Below, in pieces: positions 19,645 to 28,047 of a DNA stretch of 64,000 nt. Both the position numbers and the translations under genes were made by a program. Origin of the DNA: an uncultured Cohaesibacter sp. GTDB taxonomy: Bacteria; Pseudomonadota; Alphaproteobacteria; Rhizobiales; Cohaesibacteraceae. Under the pieces are notes generated by a model, which had not been told where the DNA came from, did not search any database, and worked only from the letters and a program-made list of their open reading frames with translations. Location: contig NZ_OY759864.1 of assembly GCF_963662805.1 (NCBI RefSeq), positions 1 through 64,000 of the forward strand. Direction: 5' to 3'. The stretch's first letter is position 1. Every line of letters begins with the position of its first letter.

Positions 19645-20098
19645 TTTGGTCCCGACCCATTGGTTAGCCATTTAGCCTGAAACCATATCTCGACAAATTT
19701 TAGCGAGCAGAAACAGGCCCATTGGCTGTCGTCGTAAATTAAATCAGGCTGACATGCAATATATTCTACAGTAGAACTTTGCCCTCGCCCTTGTGACGCT
19801 GCGCCTTCAAGGGCTTAGGACTTCGCCGCAGCGCGAAGACATCCACCCCGACCAACGCCCCTCAGGCCGCCTCTAAGATGCCCGAAGGCATGCCCTGAAA
19901 GCCGTCCCGAGGCGGGGAGCCACGACATGTCGACGTCCCCGACAAGCGGCATTCTCGGACTCATCGAAGAGTATTGCAAGGCTACGGCAAGGATAGGATG
20001 CAATCTTCTTTTGCGTTTCCACCAGAAGGGCGATAGAGATGAAAGCAAAGAGGCCAAGGCCGCCCGGTGCCGCCGCAAACAACCAAGAGCAAGTCACA
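19645..20098. other. intergenic region between divergent acnB and ccmA
   Basis: 454 bases with no convincing gene. Short open frames exist on both strands, but none has a recognisable product or good ribosome binding site. A small hairpin CTTCGC / GCGAAG lies at 19821-19838. The AT-rich part near 19730-19780 is the likely acnB promoter area, but I cannot place clear hexamers. Confidence 0.4.
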
Positions 20099-20731
20099 AT
20101 GCAATTGATCGTCGAGGGATTGGGATGCACAAGAGGCGGGCGCCCGGTGCTCGATCACGTCAGCTTCACTCTGAATGCAGGCAAGGCGCTGGTCATCACC
20201 GGCCCCAACGGCATCGGCAAATCATCCCTGCTGCGCACCCTTGCCGGCCTTGTCCGCGCCCATTCCGGCACCATGCATCTTGAAGAGGGCGACGAGGATC
20301 TCACCGTCGGCCAGCAGGCCCATTATTTCGGCCATGCAGACGCGATCAAGCCTGCTCTGAGTTTGAAGGAAAATCTCGATTTCTGGCGCGCATGGTACGG
20401 GCATCCGGCCCGCTCCCCCTTTCAGGCCCTCAAGGAGGTCAATCTCGAGGATCTGATCGACATGCCCGCCGCCTATCTTTCGGCCGGTCAACGCAGACGC
20501 CTGTCCCTTGCCCGGCTGCTGGTCTGTTACCGACCGCTCTGGCTGCTCGATGAACCAACCTCGGCCCTCGACAAGGCATCGGAAAAGAAGCTTGAGGTCC
20601 TGATGGCCGAACATCTGCACGAAGGCGGCCTCATCATCGCGGCAACTCACGCCCCGCTCGGCCTCATCGACCCCGAACGTCTGCATCTCGACCGCCACGA
20701 AGCAGAAGATCACGAAGAGGAGATCGCATAA
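20099..20731 (+). CDS. ccmA: haem exporter ATP-binding protein CcmA
   Basis: 210 residues from ATG 20099 (MQLIVEGLGCTRGGRPVL). ABC ATPase with Walker A GPNGIGKSS, signature YLSAGQRRRLSLARLL and Walker B LWLLDEPTSALD. CcmA drives the CcmABCD complex that loads haem onto the chaperone CcmE for periplasmic c-type cytochrome assembly. Its stop overlaps the ccmB start by one base (TAATG), so translation is coupled. The in-frame start at 20039 adds a non-conserved tail. Confidence 0.95.
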   Translation: MQLIVEGLGCTRGGRPVLDHVSFTLNAGKALVITGPNGIGKSSLLRTLAGLVRAHSGTMHLEEGDEDLTVGQQAHYFGHADAIKPALSLKENLDFWRAWYGHPARSPFQALKEVNLEDLIDMPAAYLSAGQRRRLSLARLLVCYRPLWLLDEPTSALDKASEKKLEVLMAEHLHEGGLIIAATHAPLGLIDPERLHLDRHEAEDHEEEIA

Positions 20732-21399
20732 TGAGCGCGATGTCTGCCCTGTTTGTCCGTGACATGAAACTGTCGGTGCGCGTGGGTGGCGGCGCACTGA
20801 TGGGGGTTCTGTTCTTTCTCATCGTTGTCACCGTCTTCCCCTTTGCCGTCGGCCCCGATCTCAATCTGCTCGCCCGTCTGGGCCCCGCCATCCTCTGGAT
20901 CGGTGCCCTGCTCGCAACCCTTCTGAGCCTTGACCGACTGTTTCAAGCCGATCAGGAAGACGGCACGCTCGATTTGCTGCTGCTCGGCGAACACCCGGTC
21001 GAGCTGCTGGTGCTCGTCAAATGCGCTGCCCAATGGGTATCGACAGGCCTGCCACTGGTCATCGCTACGCCGGTGCTCTCGCTCTTTCTCAATCTCGAGC
21101 CGATTGGCGTCGCCGCCGTCACGGCCACCCTGCTTGTCGGCACTCCGGCTCTCACCCTCATCGGAGCCATCGGCGCGGCCCTCACCGTCATCCTGCGGCG
21201 TGGCGGCCTGCTTTTGTCGATCCTCATCCTGCCGCTAACCATCCCGATCCTGATTTTCGGCGTCAGCGCATCGGTCGGAGCAGTCACCGATCCGGCCCCT
21301 TTCAGCACGCCCTTCTACTTCCTCTGTGCAATCTCGCTGCTCTCGCTGATCATCGGACCGGTGGCAGCCGCCGCAGCCCTCAGGAGTGCGCAGGAATAG
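20731..21399 (+). CDS. ccmB: haem exporter membrane protein CcmB
   Basis: 222 residues, six hydrophobic segments. Typical CcmB patterns are an N-terminal FVRDMKLSVRVGGGALMGVL, LATLLSLDRLFQADQEDGTL, and IAIATPVLSL-like helices. It is the channel subunit partnered with CcmA. A 230-base gap without a gene precedes ccmC, so ccmC may have a second promoter. Confidence 0.95.
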   Translation: MSAMSALFVRDMKLSVRVGGGALMGVLFFLIVVTVFPFAVGPDLNLLARLGPAILWIGALLATLLSLDRLFQADQEDGTLDLLLLGEHPVELLVLVKCAAQWVSTGLPLVIATPVLSLFLNLEPIGVAAVTATLLVGTPALTLIGAIGAALTVILRRGGLLLSILILPLTIPILIFGVSASVGAVTDPAPFSTPFYFLCAISLLSLIIGPVAAAAALRSAQE

Positions 21400-21629
21400 C
21401 GGCTTCTCTGACAAGAGCGTGATAAGGACCCGGAACGGCCCTTCCTTACGAAATCGTAATTCGCCAGACGCCAATCTCGTGATATTGGTCAAGGCAACTG
21501 GCACGCTTACGCCATAATCATATGTAAATTTGCCTGACAGCTATCCGGCACACAGCGCAAGGCAAAAGGACCGCATCTGAGCATGCACACGGACCTTGCG
21601 ACGGACCAATTGAACTTCGGGGACTGGAC

Positions 21630-22445
21630 ATGAGCGCCACGGAGAAAAAAACCTTCAGCCTTTGGGATCTGGCCAATCCGACTCGCTTTCTGGTGTTGCT
21701 TGACAGGGTCATGCCCTGGCTGGTCGGGCTGACGGTTCTGCTGTTTGTGGCCGGGCTTTATCTGGTCTGGTTCAAGGCCCCCGACGACTATCAGCAGGGC
21801 GCGACCGTCAAGATCATGTTCATCCATGTGCCCGCCGCCTGGCTCGCCATGTTTGCCTATGTGATGATGGCCATCTCCTCGCTTGGCACCCTCGTCTGGA
21901 AACATCCGCTCGCCGACGTCTCGGCCAAATCCGCAGGACCGCTTGGCGCCGCCTTCACTTTCATTTCGCTGATCACCGGCAGCCTCTGGGGCAAACCCAT
22001 GTGGGGCACCTACTGGGTCTGGGATGCGCGGCTCACCTCGATGCTGATCCTTTTGATCATCTATCTGGGCCTGATGGCCCTCTGGCGCGCCATCGAGGAT
22101 CCGATCCGCGCAGGCAAGGCCGCAGCCATCCTCACCCTCGTCGGCACAATCATCATCCCGATCATCAAATTCTCCGTTGACTGGTGGAGCACCCTGCATC
22201 AACCCGCCAGCATCATCACCATGGAAGGCCCCAAGGTCCACAGCTCGATCCTCATCCCGCTCTTGGTTATGGCCGTTGCCTTCACCGCTCTGTTCACCAC
22301 CCTGCATTTGAAGGCCATGAAGAACGAGATCTTCCGCCGCCGCATCCGCTCGATGCAAATGCGCGCAGCCCGCAAGGTCGCAGGCACCAAGGCAGCCTCA
22401 GCCCGCACCGTCACGACAGGCCAGCGCCCGGTTGGCAGCCAGTAG
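21630..22445 (+). CDS. ccmC: haem transporter CcmC
   Basis: 271 residues, six membrane segments. The periplasmic tryptophan-rich WWD motif is GKPMWGTYWVWDARLTSM; the conserved His are in FIHVPAAW and STLHQPA. CcmC presents haem to CcmE. The C-terminus is extended by a basic Ala-rich tail (KVAGTKAASARTV), longer than in E. coli. ccmD follows after 9 bases. Confidence 0.96.
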   Translation: MSATEKKTFSLWDLANPTRFLVLLDRVMPWLVGLTVLLFVAGLYLVWFKAPDDYQQGATVKIMFIHVPAAWLAMFAYVMMAISSLGTLVWKHPLADVSAKSAGPLGAAFTFISLITGSLWGKPMWGTYWVWDARLTSMLILLIIYLGLMALWRAIEDPIRAGKAAAILTLVGTIIIPIIKFSVDWWSTLHQPASIITMEGPKVHSSILIPLLVMAVAFTALFTTLHLKAMKNEIFRRRIRSMQMRAARKVAGTKAASARTVTTGQRPVGSQ

Positions 22446-22454
22446 GAGGACGAC

Positions 22455-22637
22455 ATGGGAAACTACACAGGCTTCATCCTCTCCTCCTACGGCATCACCG
22501 CAGCAACGGTCCTGCTGCTGATCATCTGGGTCATCTGGGACGGCAAGGTTCAGGCACGAACACTGGCCGAACTCGAGGCCCGCGGCATTCGCCGCCGTTC
22601 AGAGAAAAACAGACCGCAACCGACGCAGGAGACTTAG
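22455..22637 (+). CDS. ccmD: haem exporter small subunit CcmD
   Basis: 60 residues with AGGAGG upstream. One membrane span (about 8-27) is followed by a basic tail (IRRRSEKNRPQPTQET). Size, position between ccmC and ccmG, and the aromatic N-terminus YTGFILSSYG fit CcmD, which is needed to release holo-CcmE from the CcmABC complex. Confidence 0.9.
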   Translation: MGNYTGFILSSYGITAATVLLLIIWVIWDGKVQARTLAELEARGIRRRSEKNRPQPTQET

Positions 22638-22646
22638 ACGCACGTC

Positions 22647-23297
22647 ATGAGCGACACCCCCAATCTCTCTCCCCTGTCCGACGATAGCAATGATGCAGAC
22701 GATGACACCTCCGGCAAGAAGGGCGGTTTCAACATCCTCATCCTGTTGCCTCTGGTGGTCTTTCTGGCCCTTGCGGTGCTGTTCATGTGGCAGATGGCAA
22801 GCGGCACGAACCCCAACATTGTGCCATCCGTCCTCATCAACAAACCGGCACCCAACTTCGACCTCGCCCCGCTCGATGCCAGCTTTGGCATCAGGACGCC
22901 CGAAGGTGGCATCATGCCCGGTTTTGATACCGAAAGCTTCAAGGGCAAGGTTTCCGTCGTCAACGTCTGGGCCTCATGGTGTCCGACCTGCCGCGACGAG
23001 CATCCGCTGCTGCTGCAGATGACTGAGGACAAGCGATTTGACCTTCTGGGTCTTGCCTACAAGGACGAACCCGCCAACTCGGCCCGGTTCCTCAAAAACC
23101 ACGGCAACCCCTTTGACAAGGTCGGCATGGACATTTCCGGTCGTGTCGGCATCGACTGGGGCGTCTATGGCGCACCGGAAACCTTCATCGTCGACCGCAC
23201 CGGCACCATCCGCTACAAGCACATTGGCGCCCTGACGCCGCAATCCTTGCAAGCAGCCTTCCTGCCAAAGCTTGAAGAAATCCTCGCCGAGAAGTAG
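22647..23297 (+). CDS. ccmG: thiol:disulfide interchange protein CcmG/DsbE
   Basis: 216 residues: an acidic cytoplasmic N-terminus, one membrane anchor (about 28-50) and a periplasmic thioredoxin fold with WCPTC at 111-115. Other CcmG features are GKVSVVNVWASW, VYGAPETFIVDRTG and IRYKHIGAL. It reduces the CXXCH cysteines of apocytochrome c before haem attachment. It is the last gene of the ccm run. ccmE, ccmF and ccmH are not in the window and must lie elsewhere. Confidence 0.95.
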   Translation: MSDTPNLSPLSDDSNDADDDTSGKKGGFNILILLPLVVFLALAVLFMWQMASGTNPNIVPSVLINKPAPNFDLAPLDASFGIRTPEGGIMPGFDTESFKGKVSVVNVWASWCPTCRDEHPLLLQMTEDKRFDLLGLAYKDEPANSARFLKNHGNPFDKVGMDISGRVGIDWGVYGAPETFIVDRTGTIRYKHIGALTPQSLQAAFLPKLEEILAEK

Positions 23298-23333
23298 GAA
23301 GCCCGCGTCCGCGAACATCACTTGGCAATCATC

Positions 23334-23364
23334 AAAAAGGGGCCGCATAAGGCCCCTTTTCTGT
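23334..23364 (+). terminator. rho-independent terminator of the ccm operon
   Basis: 10-bp perfect stem AAAAGGGGCC / GGCCCCTTTT, six-base loop, then a T-containing tail; 37 bases after the ccmG stop. Confidence 0.9.
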
Positions 23365-23443
23365 TTCTAGAAGAAAGAATTGAACCTTCCGGCACAGCTC
23401 CGCGTCTTAGGAAAGGAAGCCGATTCCACTCCCGGAGCGCGTC

Positions 23444-23680
23444 ATGAGATCAATCCTACCCGTTGCCATCTGTATTGCCTGTCTGATCGCGATCACCTAC
23501 CCCGCCTTTGCAAAAGGCGAGCAAAAGAGCGCGCACACCAAACCACACGTGAGCCAGTGCATCCGGGACAAGAACGGCGTGTGCAGAAAAAAGCCCGTCA
23601 TACGAGGCACGCTTTATCAGCTGGGATTGCCAAAGAAGAACCGGGACGGGCGAACCCATCGGCGCATTCAGATCAAATAG
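23444..23680 (+). CDS. small exported protein of unknown function
   Basis: 78 residues. A good signal peptide (MRSILPVAICIACLIAITYP then AFA-KGEQ) precedes a basic mature part of about 55 residues with two Cys (QCIRDKNGVCRKK) that could form one disulfide. GGAGCG lies upstream of the ATG. No family recognised. It sits behind the ccm terminator and is convergent with yciB, only 12 bases apart. Confidence 0.6.
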   Translation: MRSILPVAICIACLIAITYPAFAKGEQKSAHTKPHVSQCIRDKNGVCRKKPVIRGTLYQLGLPKKNRDGRTHRRIQIK

Positions 23681-23692
23681 CCTCCGAGTGCC

Positions 23693-24328
23693 TCAATCGT
23701 CCTTCGGCGCATAACGATTGAGCAGCGGCATCTGGAAGGCACCGAACACCATGGTCAGGGGCATCACGCCAAAAACCTTGAAATTAACCCAGGCATCGGT
23801 CGAGAAGTTTCGCCAGATCACCTCATTGAGCACCGCAAGCACGAAAAAGAACACACCCCAGCGCAAGGTGAGAATGCGCCAGCCTTCCGCATTGAGCTGG
23901 AAGACGGAATCAAACACATAGCCCAACAGGCTCTTGCCGAAGAACAGACCGCCAAGAAGGATCGAGCCGAACAGCAGATTGACGATGGTCGGCTTCATCT
24001 TGATGAAGGTGTCATCCTGCAGATAGAGGGTGAGACCGCCAAAGACACAGACCACCGCGCCCGACACCATCGGCATCACCGGCAACTTGCCAAACTTGAT
24101 CCGCGACAGGACGAGCGAGACGAGGGTCGCGACCATGAACAGCGCGGTGGCAATGAAGATCGGCTTCATGCCCTCAAGGAACGGCAACCAGCGAGCAACT
24201 AGATCCCCTTTCGCGTTGGCGAAAAAGAACACCGCGAGCGGGCCGAGCTCAAGCGCCAGCTTCATCAACTGCCCCTCTTCGAGTTGCGGCTCGGCAGTTT
24301 GCTCCGTCGTCTTGTCCGGTTGGCTCAT
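23693..24328 (-). CDS. yciB: inner-membrane septation-associated protein YciB (IspZ)
   Basis: 211 residues from ATG 24328; an ATG four codons upstream is possible. Family features: LELGPLAVFFFANAKGD, IKFGKLPVMPMVSG, PTIVNLLFGSILLGGLFFGK and LNEVIWRNFSTDAWVNFK. Five or six membrane segments. YciB is linked to cell envelope and septum synthesis. It follows ftsY on the minus strand after 46 bases and probably ends the dapF-mtaB-ftsY-yciB unit. Confidence 0.93.
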   Translation of the reverse strand: MSQPDKTTEQTAEPQLEEGQLMKLALELGPLAVFFFANAKGDLVARWLPFLEGMKPIFIATALFMVATLVSLVLSRIKFGKLPVMPMVSGAVVCVFGGLTLYLQDDTFIKMKPTIVNLLFGSILLGGLFFGKSLLGYVFDSVFQLNAEGWRILTLRWGVFFFVLAVLNEVIWRNFSTDAWVNFKVFGVMPLTMVFGAFQMPLLNRYAPKDD

Positions 24329-24374
24329 GGTCTTTGTCACTTTCGCTTTGGGCGCTTGAACTCACGCCACTTTG

Positions 24375-25625
24375 TCAGGCGTCTGCCAGCCCCGCAATCG
24401 CGCGGGCAAAATCCCTTGATTGGAAGGGCTCGAGGTCTTCAACCCTCTCACCAACACCGATGAAATGAACGGGCACCTTGTATTTGGCAGAAATGGCAAC
24501 AAGAATGCCGCCCCGCGCCGTTCCGTCAAGCTTGGTCATGACAAGCCCCGTCACACCGGCCATCTTGGTAAAGACCTCGACCTGATTGAGCGCATTCTGT
24601 CCGGTCGTGGCATCAAGCACCAACAGCACCGAATGCGGTGCATCGGCATCATGCTTCTTGATCACACGGACGATCTTTTCCAGTTCGGCCATCAGCTCGG
24701 TGCGGTTCTGAAGACGCCCGGCGGTGTCGATCAGCAGCACGTCCATACCCTTGGCCTTGGCTTCCGCCATGGCGTCATAGGCAAGCCCGGCAGCATCGGC
24801 CCCGACCTCACGCGCAATCACCGGAGCACCGGTGCGCTCACCCCAGACCTTGAGCTGATCGATGGCAGCAGCGCGGAAGGTATCGCCCGCAGCCAGCATC
24901 ACCGATTTGCCCTCGGCTCCGAGCTTTTGTGCCAGCTTGCCGATGGTGGTGGTCTTGCCCGCCCCATTCACCCCGATCATCAGAACGACATGCGGCCCGC
25001 TTTGCGGCTTGGTAACATCAAGCGGCTTGGCGACAGGCTCGAGCACCTTGTCGACTTCCTCCGCCAGAATCTCCTGCACCTCGCGGTCGGTAACTTCCTT
25101 GTTGTAGCGCCCCTCGGACAGTCGGTCGGTGATGGTCATCGCCGTCTCGACCCCGAGGTCGGCCTGAATGAGGATGTCTTCAAGCTCCTGCAGCGTGTCG
25201 TCATCAAGCTTGCGCTTGGTGAAGATCGAGCTGATGCCCTCCCCAAGCGCCCCGGAGGAGCGGGAAAGGCCCTGTTTCAATCGCTCGAACCAGGACAACT
25301 TCTTCTCGGGTTGAGGCTCGATGGCGGGCGTTTCGGCGACCACTGGCACTTCGACGGGCTGAGGTTCCGGCTCGCTCTCCTCGACTGGCTCCTCGATAAC
25401 CGGCGCAGGCTCTATCTCTGCCTCTGCCGCGAGCTCGGGAACGTCCGAAGTCTCAGGCGCGACAGACGCATCTTCAGCCGCCTCAACAACAGAAGCCTCT
25501 TCCGATATCTGCTCCTCTTCAGCAACCTCTACGGATTTTTCTTCGATTGTCTCTTCAGGCGTGGTCTTTGCTTCGTCCTTGGAGGATCCGAACAGAAAAC
25601 GTGACAACCGTCCCTGTTTAGCCAT
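24375..25625 (-). CDS. ftsY: signal recognition particle receptor FtsY
   Basis: 416 residues. A long acidic Glu/Pro/Ala-rich N-terminal A domain (about 15-105) is followed by the NG GTPase: G1 GVNGAGKTTTIGKLA, DTFRAAAIDQL, G3 DTAGRLQ, G4 TKLDGTARGG, and GVGERVEDLEPF at the end. It docks ribosome-nascent chain-SRP complexes at the membrane. Opposite-strand open frames across it are shadows. Confidence 0.97.
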   Translation of the reverse strand: MAKQGRLSRFLFGSSKDEAKTTPEETIEEKSVEVAEEEQISEEASVVEAAEDASVAPETSDVPELAAEAEIEPAPVIEEPVEESEPEPQPVEVPVVAETPAIEPQPEKKLSWFERLKQGLSRSSGALGEGISSIFTKRKLDDDTLQELEDILIQADLGVETAMTITDRLSEGRYNKEVTDREVQEILAEEVDKVLEPVAKPLDVTKPQSGPHVVLMIGVNGAGKTTTIGKLAQKLGAEGKSVMLAAGDTFRAAAIDQLKVWGERTGAPVIAREVGADAAGLAYDAMAEAKAKGMDVLLIDTAGRLQNRTELMAELEKIVRVIKKHDADAPHSVLLVLDATTGQNALNQVEVFTKMAGVTGLVMTKLDGTARGGILVAISAKYKVPVHFIGVGERVEDLEPFQSRDFARAIAGLADA

Positions 25626-25676
25626 GATCCTGCTCCTTTCAATTCGAACTCAGCCGGGCAAGGCCCCGCCTTACTG

Positions 25677-26933
25677 TCACAGCCCCACTGCCATCAGATG
25701 ACGATGGGTCGCATCGACGATACGCGCCGGGACGATTTCACCCGGCTCGCCCGTGGTGATCTCGGTCAGCGTGAACTGTTCGGTCCGCGCCAGCCCGTTG
25801 CGCTCAACGAGCAACTGCACCTGACGTCCGACCTGATCATTGAGATGACGCACCAGCGCCAGATCCCCTGCTTCCCGCAGCCGTGCCGCCCGTTCCCGGA
25901 TCACCGGCCCCTTCACCTTGGGCATCCTTGATGCCGGTGTACCGGGTCTTGCCGAGAATGGAAAGACATGCAGATGAGTCAATCCGCATTCCTCGACAAT
26001 ATCAAGACTGCGCTGGAACATCTCTTCGGTTTCCGTCGGAAAACCGACGATAATATCCGCACCAAAGACCATATCGGGCCGAAGGGCGCGAACCTCGTTG
26101 CAGAACTTGATCGAATGATCCCGATCGTGGCGACGCTTCATGCGCTTGAGGATCAGATTGTCTCCCGACTGCAGCGACAGATGCAGATGAGGCATCAGGC
26201 GGGCGTCGTTGGCGATGCAATCCATCAGGTCCGGATCAGCCTCGACAGAGTCGATGGACGAGATCCGAAGACGCTCGAGCGACGGCACATGTTTGAGGAT
26301 CGACTTGACCAGTGCGCCGAGCTTTGGCGCTCCGGGCAGATCAGCACCGTAGGAGGTGATGTCGACCCCGGTCAGCACCACTTCGCGATAGCCGTTGTCA
26401 ACGAGCTTGGCGATCTGATCGACAATTGGCCCCATGGCCACCGAGCGTGAATTGCCTCGACCAAAGGGAATGATACAGAAGGTACAGCGATGATCGCAGC
26501 CATTCTGGATCTGGACGAAGGCCCGCGCGCGCCCTTCAAGTCCATCGATGAGATGCAGCGCGGTTTCGCGCACGCTCATGATGTCGTTGACGCGGATCTT
26601 CTCTGGCATTGGCACGCCAAAGTCCGGCACCGAGGCATAGCTCTGGGCCTTCAGTTTGTCGTCATTGCCGAGAACCAGATCGACCTCGTCCATTTCGGCG
26701 AAGCGTTCGGCCTCGGTCTGGGCGGCGCAGCCGGTCACGATGATCCGGGCATCCGGATTCTCGCGCTTGGCCCGACGGATCTGCTGGCGGGCCTGACGCA
26801 CTGCCTCCGCCGTCACCGCACAGGTGTTCACGAGGATCGCATTCTCCAGACCCGCTTCCGAGGCCTGTTGCTTCATCACTTCGGATTCGTAGGTGTTCAG
26901 CCGACATCCGAAGGTCAAAACCTTGATTGTCAT
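25677..26933 (-). CDS. mtaB: tRNA t6A37 methylthiotransferase MtaB
   Basis: 418 residues. An N-terminal MTTase domain (TFGCRLNTYESEVM, NTCAVTAEAVRQARQ, VTGCAAQTEAERF) is followed by a radical-SAM core with CDHRCTFCIIPFGRGNSRS and a C-terminal TRAM-like region. It converts t6A37 to ms2t6A37 in tRNAs decoding ANN codons. The GCRLNTYES motif distinguishes MtaB from MiaB and RimO. dapF ends 6 bases upstream of its start, so they are cotranscribed. Confidence 0.95.
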   Translation of the reverse strand: MTIKVLTFGCRLNTYESEVMKQQASEAGLENAILVNTCAVTAEAVRQARQQIRRAKRENPDARIIVTGCAAQTEAERFAEMDEVDLVLGNDDKLKAQSYASVPDFGVPMPEKIRVNDIMSVRETALHLIDGLEGRARAFVQIQNGCDHRCTFCIIPFGRGNSRSVAMGPIVDQIAKLVDNGYREVVLTGVDITSYGADLPGAPKLGALVKSILKHVPSLERLRISSIDSVEADPDLMDCIANDARLMPHLHLSLQSGDNLILKRMKRRHDRDHSIKFCNEVRALRPDMVFGADIIVGFPTETEEMFQRSLDIVEECGLTHLHVFPFSARPGTPASRMPKVKGPVIRERAARLREAGDLALVRHLNDQVGRQVQLLVERNGLARTEQFTLTEITTGEPGEIVPARIVDATHRHLMAVGL

Positions 26934-26939
26934 CTGAGC

Positions 26940-27830
26940 CTACCCCGCCGCGCCGTCTGGCAATTTGGACCAGCTGAGATCATTGGTATCGATCTCTCCG
27001 GCATATTCGAGCTCGGTTCCGCCGGTCATCAGGATATGATCATCCCCCTTGCGCCATTCGATGATCAGGTCACCGCCTGGCAGATGCACCAGAACCTTGC
27101 GGTCGCACTTTCCGACCCGGTGCGCGGCCACCGCCGCCGCACAGGCTGCCGTGCCGCACGCCCGCGTCAGACCGACGCCGCGTTCCCAGACCTTGAGCGT
27201 CAGCTCGCCCCTGTTGTGCACCTGAGCCACCGAGATATTGGCTCGGTCAGGGAATATCATGTGGTTCTCGAGCATCGGACCATTCACGTCCAGCCCATAG
27301 CTCTCAACATCATTCTTGACCCAGAAGATCGCGTGGGGATTGCCCACATTGACCACCGAAGGCGTGTGCAGGATCGGCGCATCAATCGGACCGATCTGCA
27401 ATTCGATCGCACGGGTGTCCTCGAACGGCTCGGAGAGGGGAATATCCTGCCAGCCGAATTTCGGCACGCCCATGTCGACGGTCACCATGTCAGACGCCCC
27501 GGCGCCAGACGCCTTGAGAATACCGACAACCGTCTCGACTGTGGCGTTCGCCCGACCTGTTTCTTCCATCAGCAAGCGACCGACGCAGCGCGTAGCGTTG
27601 CCGCAGGCTTCCACCTCGCCGCCATCCGCATTGTGAATACGCATAAAGATATCCGCACCCGAAGGCGAGGGCTCAAGCGTGATGAACTGATCGCACCCCG
27701 GCCCGGTTTCATGGCTGGCGAGCGCACGCACGGCATCGGCCCCCAATTGGGGCTTGGTCTTTCGGGCATCGATCACGATGAATTCGTTGCCAAGACCATT
27801 CATTTTCAGAAACTGCACATGCGAGGCCAT
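26940..27830 (-). CDS. dapF: diaminopimelate epimerase
   Basis: 296 residues. The two catalytic cysteines lie in EACGNATRCVG and TRACGTAACAAAV. N-terminal FLKMNGLGNEFIVIDAR is conserved. It converts LL- to meso-diaminopimelate for lysine and peptidoglycan. It heads the dapF-mtaB-ftsY-yciB unit. A C-terminal stretch of about 15 residues (DTNDLSWSKLPDGAAG) is slightly longer than in E. coli. Confidence 0.96.
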   Translation of the reverse strand: MASHVQFLKMNGLGNEFIVIDARKTKPQLGADAVRALASHETGPGCDQFITLEPSPSGADIFMRIHNADGGEVEACGNATRCVGRLLMEETGRANATVETVVGILKASGAGASDMVTVDMGVPKFGWQDIPLSEPFEDTRAIELQIGPIDAPILHTPSVVNVGNPHAIFWVKNDVESYGLDVNGPMLENHMIFPDRANISVAQVHNRGELTLKVWERGVGLTRACGTAACAAAVAAHRVGKCDRKVLVHLPGGDLIIEWRKGDDHILMTGGTELEYAGEIDTNDLSWSKLPDGAAG

Positions 27831-27987
27831 CGAAGCGAGCCAATCCTGTCATTGCGTGTGAGGGGTGAAGAGATCGTCGCAAGCATTCGCGACATATTTC
27901 GCTCTATATGGCGAAAGCTGGCGCAAATTTCCACTCTTTTCGGCAGATTTGCCTCAAGCATGGCACGACAAGCACGCACTCCTATAG

Positions 27988-28021
27988 CAAAAGCCGCGAA
28001 AGGACAATCCCTTCCGCGGCT
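27988..28021 (-). terminator. probable rho-independent terminator after htpG
   Basis: Read on the minus strand: 12-bp stem with one mismatch (AGCCGCGGAAGG / CCTTTCGCGGCT), followed by TTTT. It starts about 27 bases after the htpG stop. Confidence 0.65.
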
Positions 28022-28047
28022 CGCATGATGTCACGATGAGGCCGGAT

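Noticed and set aside
23380..23721. 113-codon plus-strand frame overlapping the small exported protein
   Set aside because: The overlapping frame with a signal peptide and ribosome binding site is more convincing, and this one runs into yciB.
26490..28028. 512-codon open frame on the plus strand
   Set aside because: It lies antisense to mtaB and dapF, both with clear catalytic motifs, and its translation is rich in His, Arg and Gln with no family likeness.
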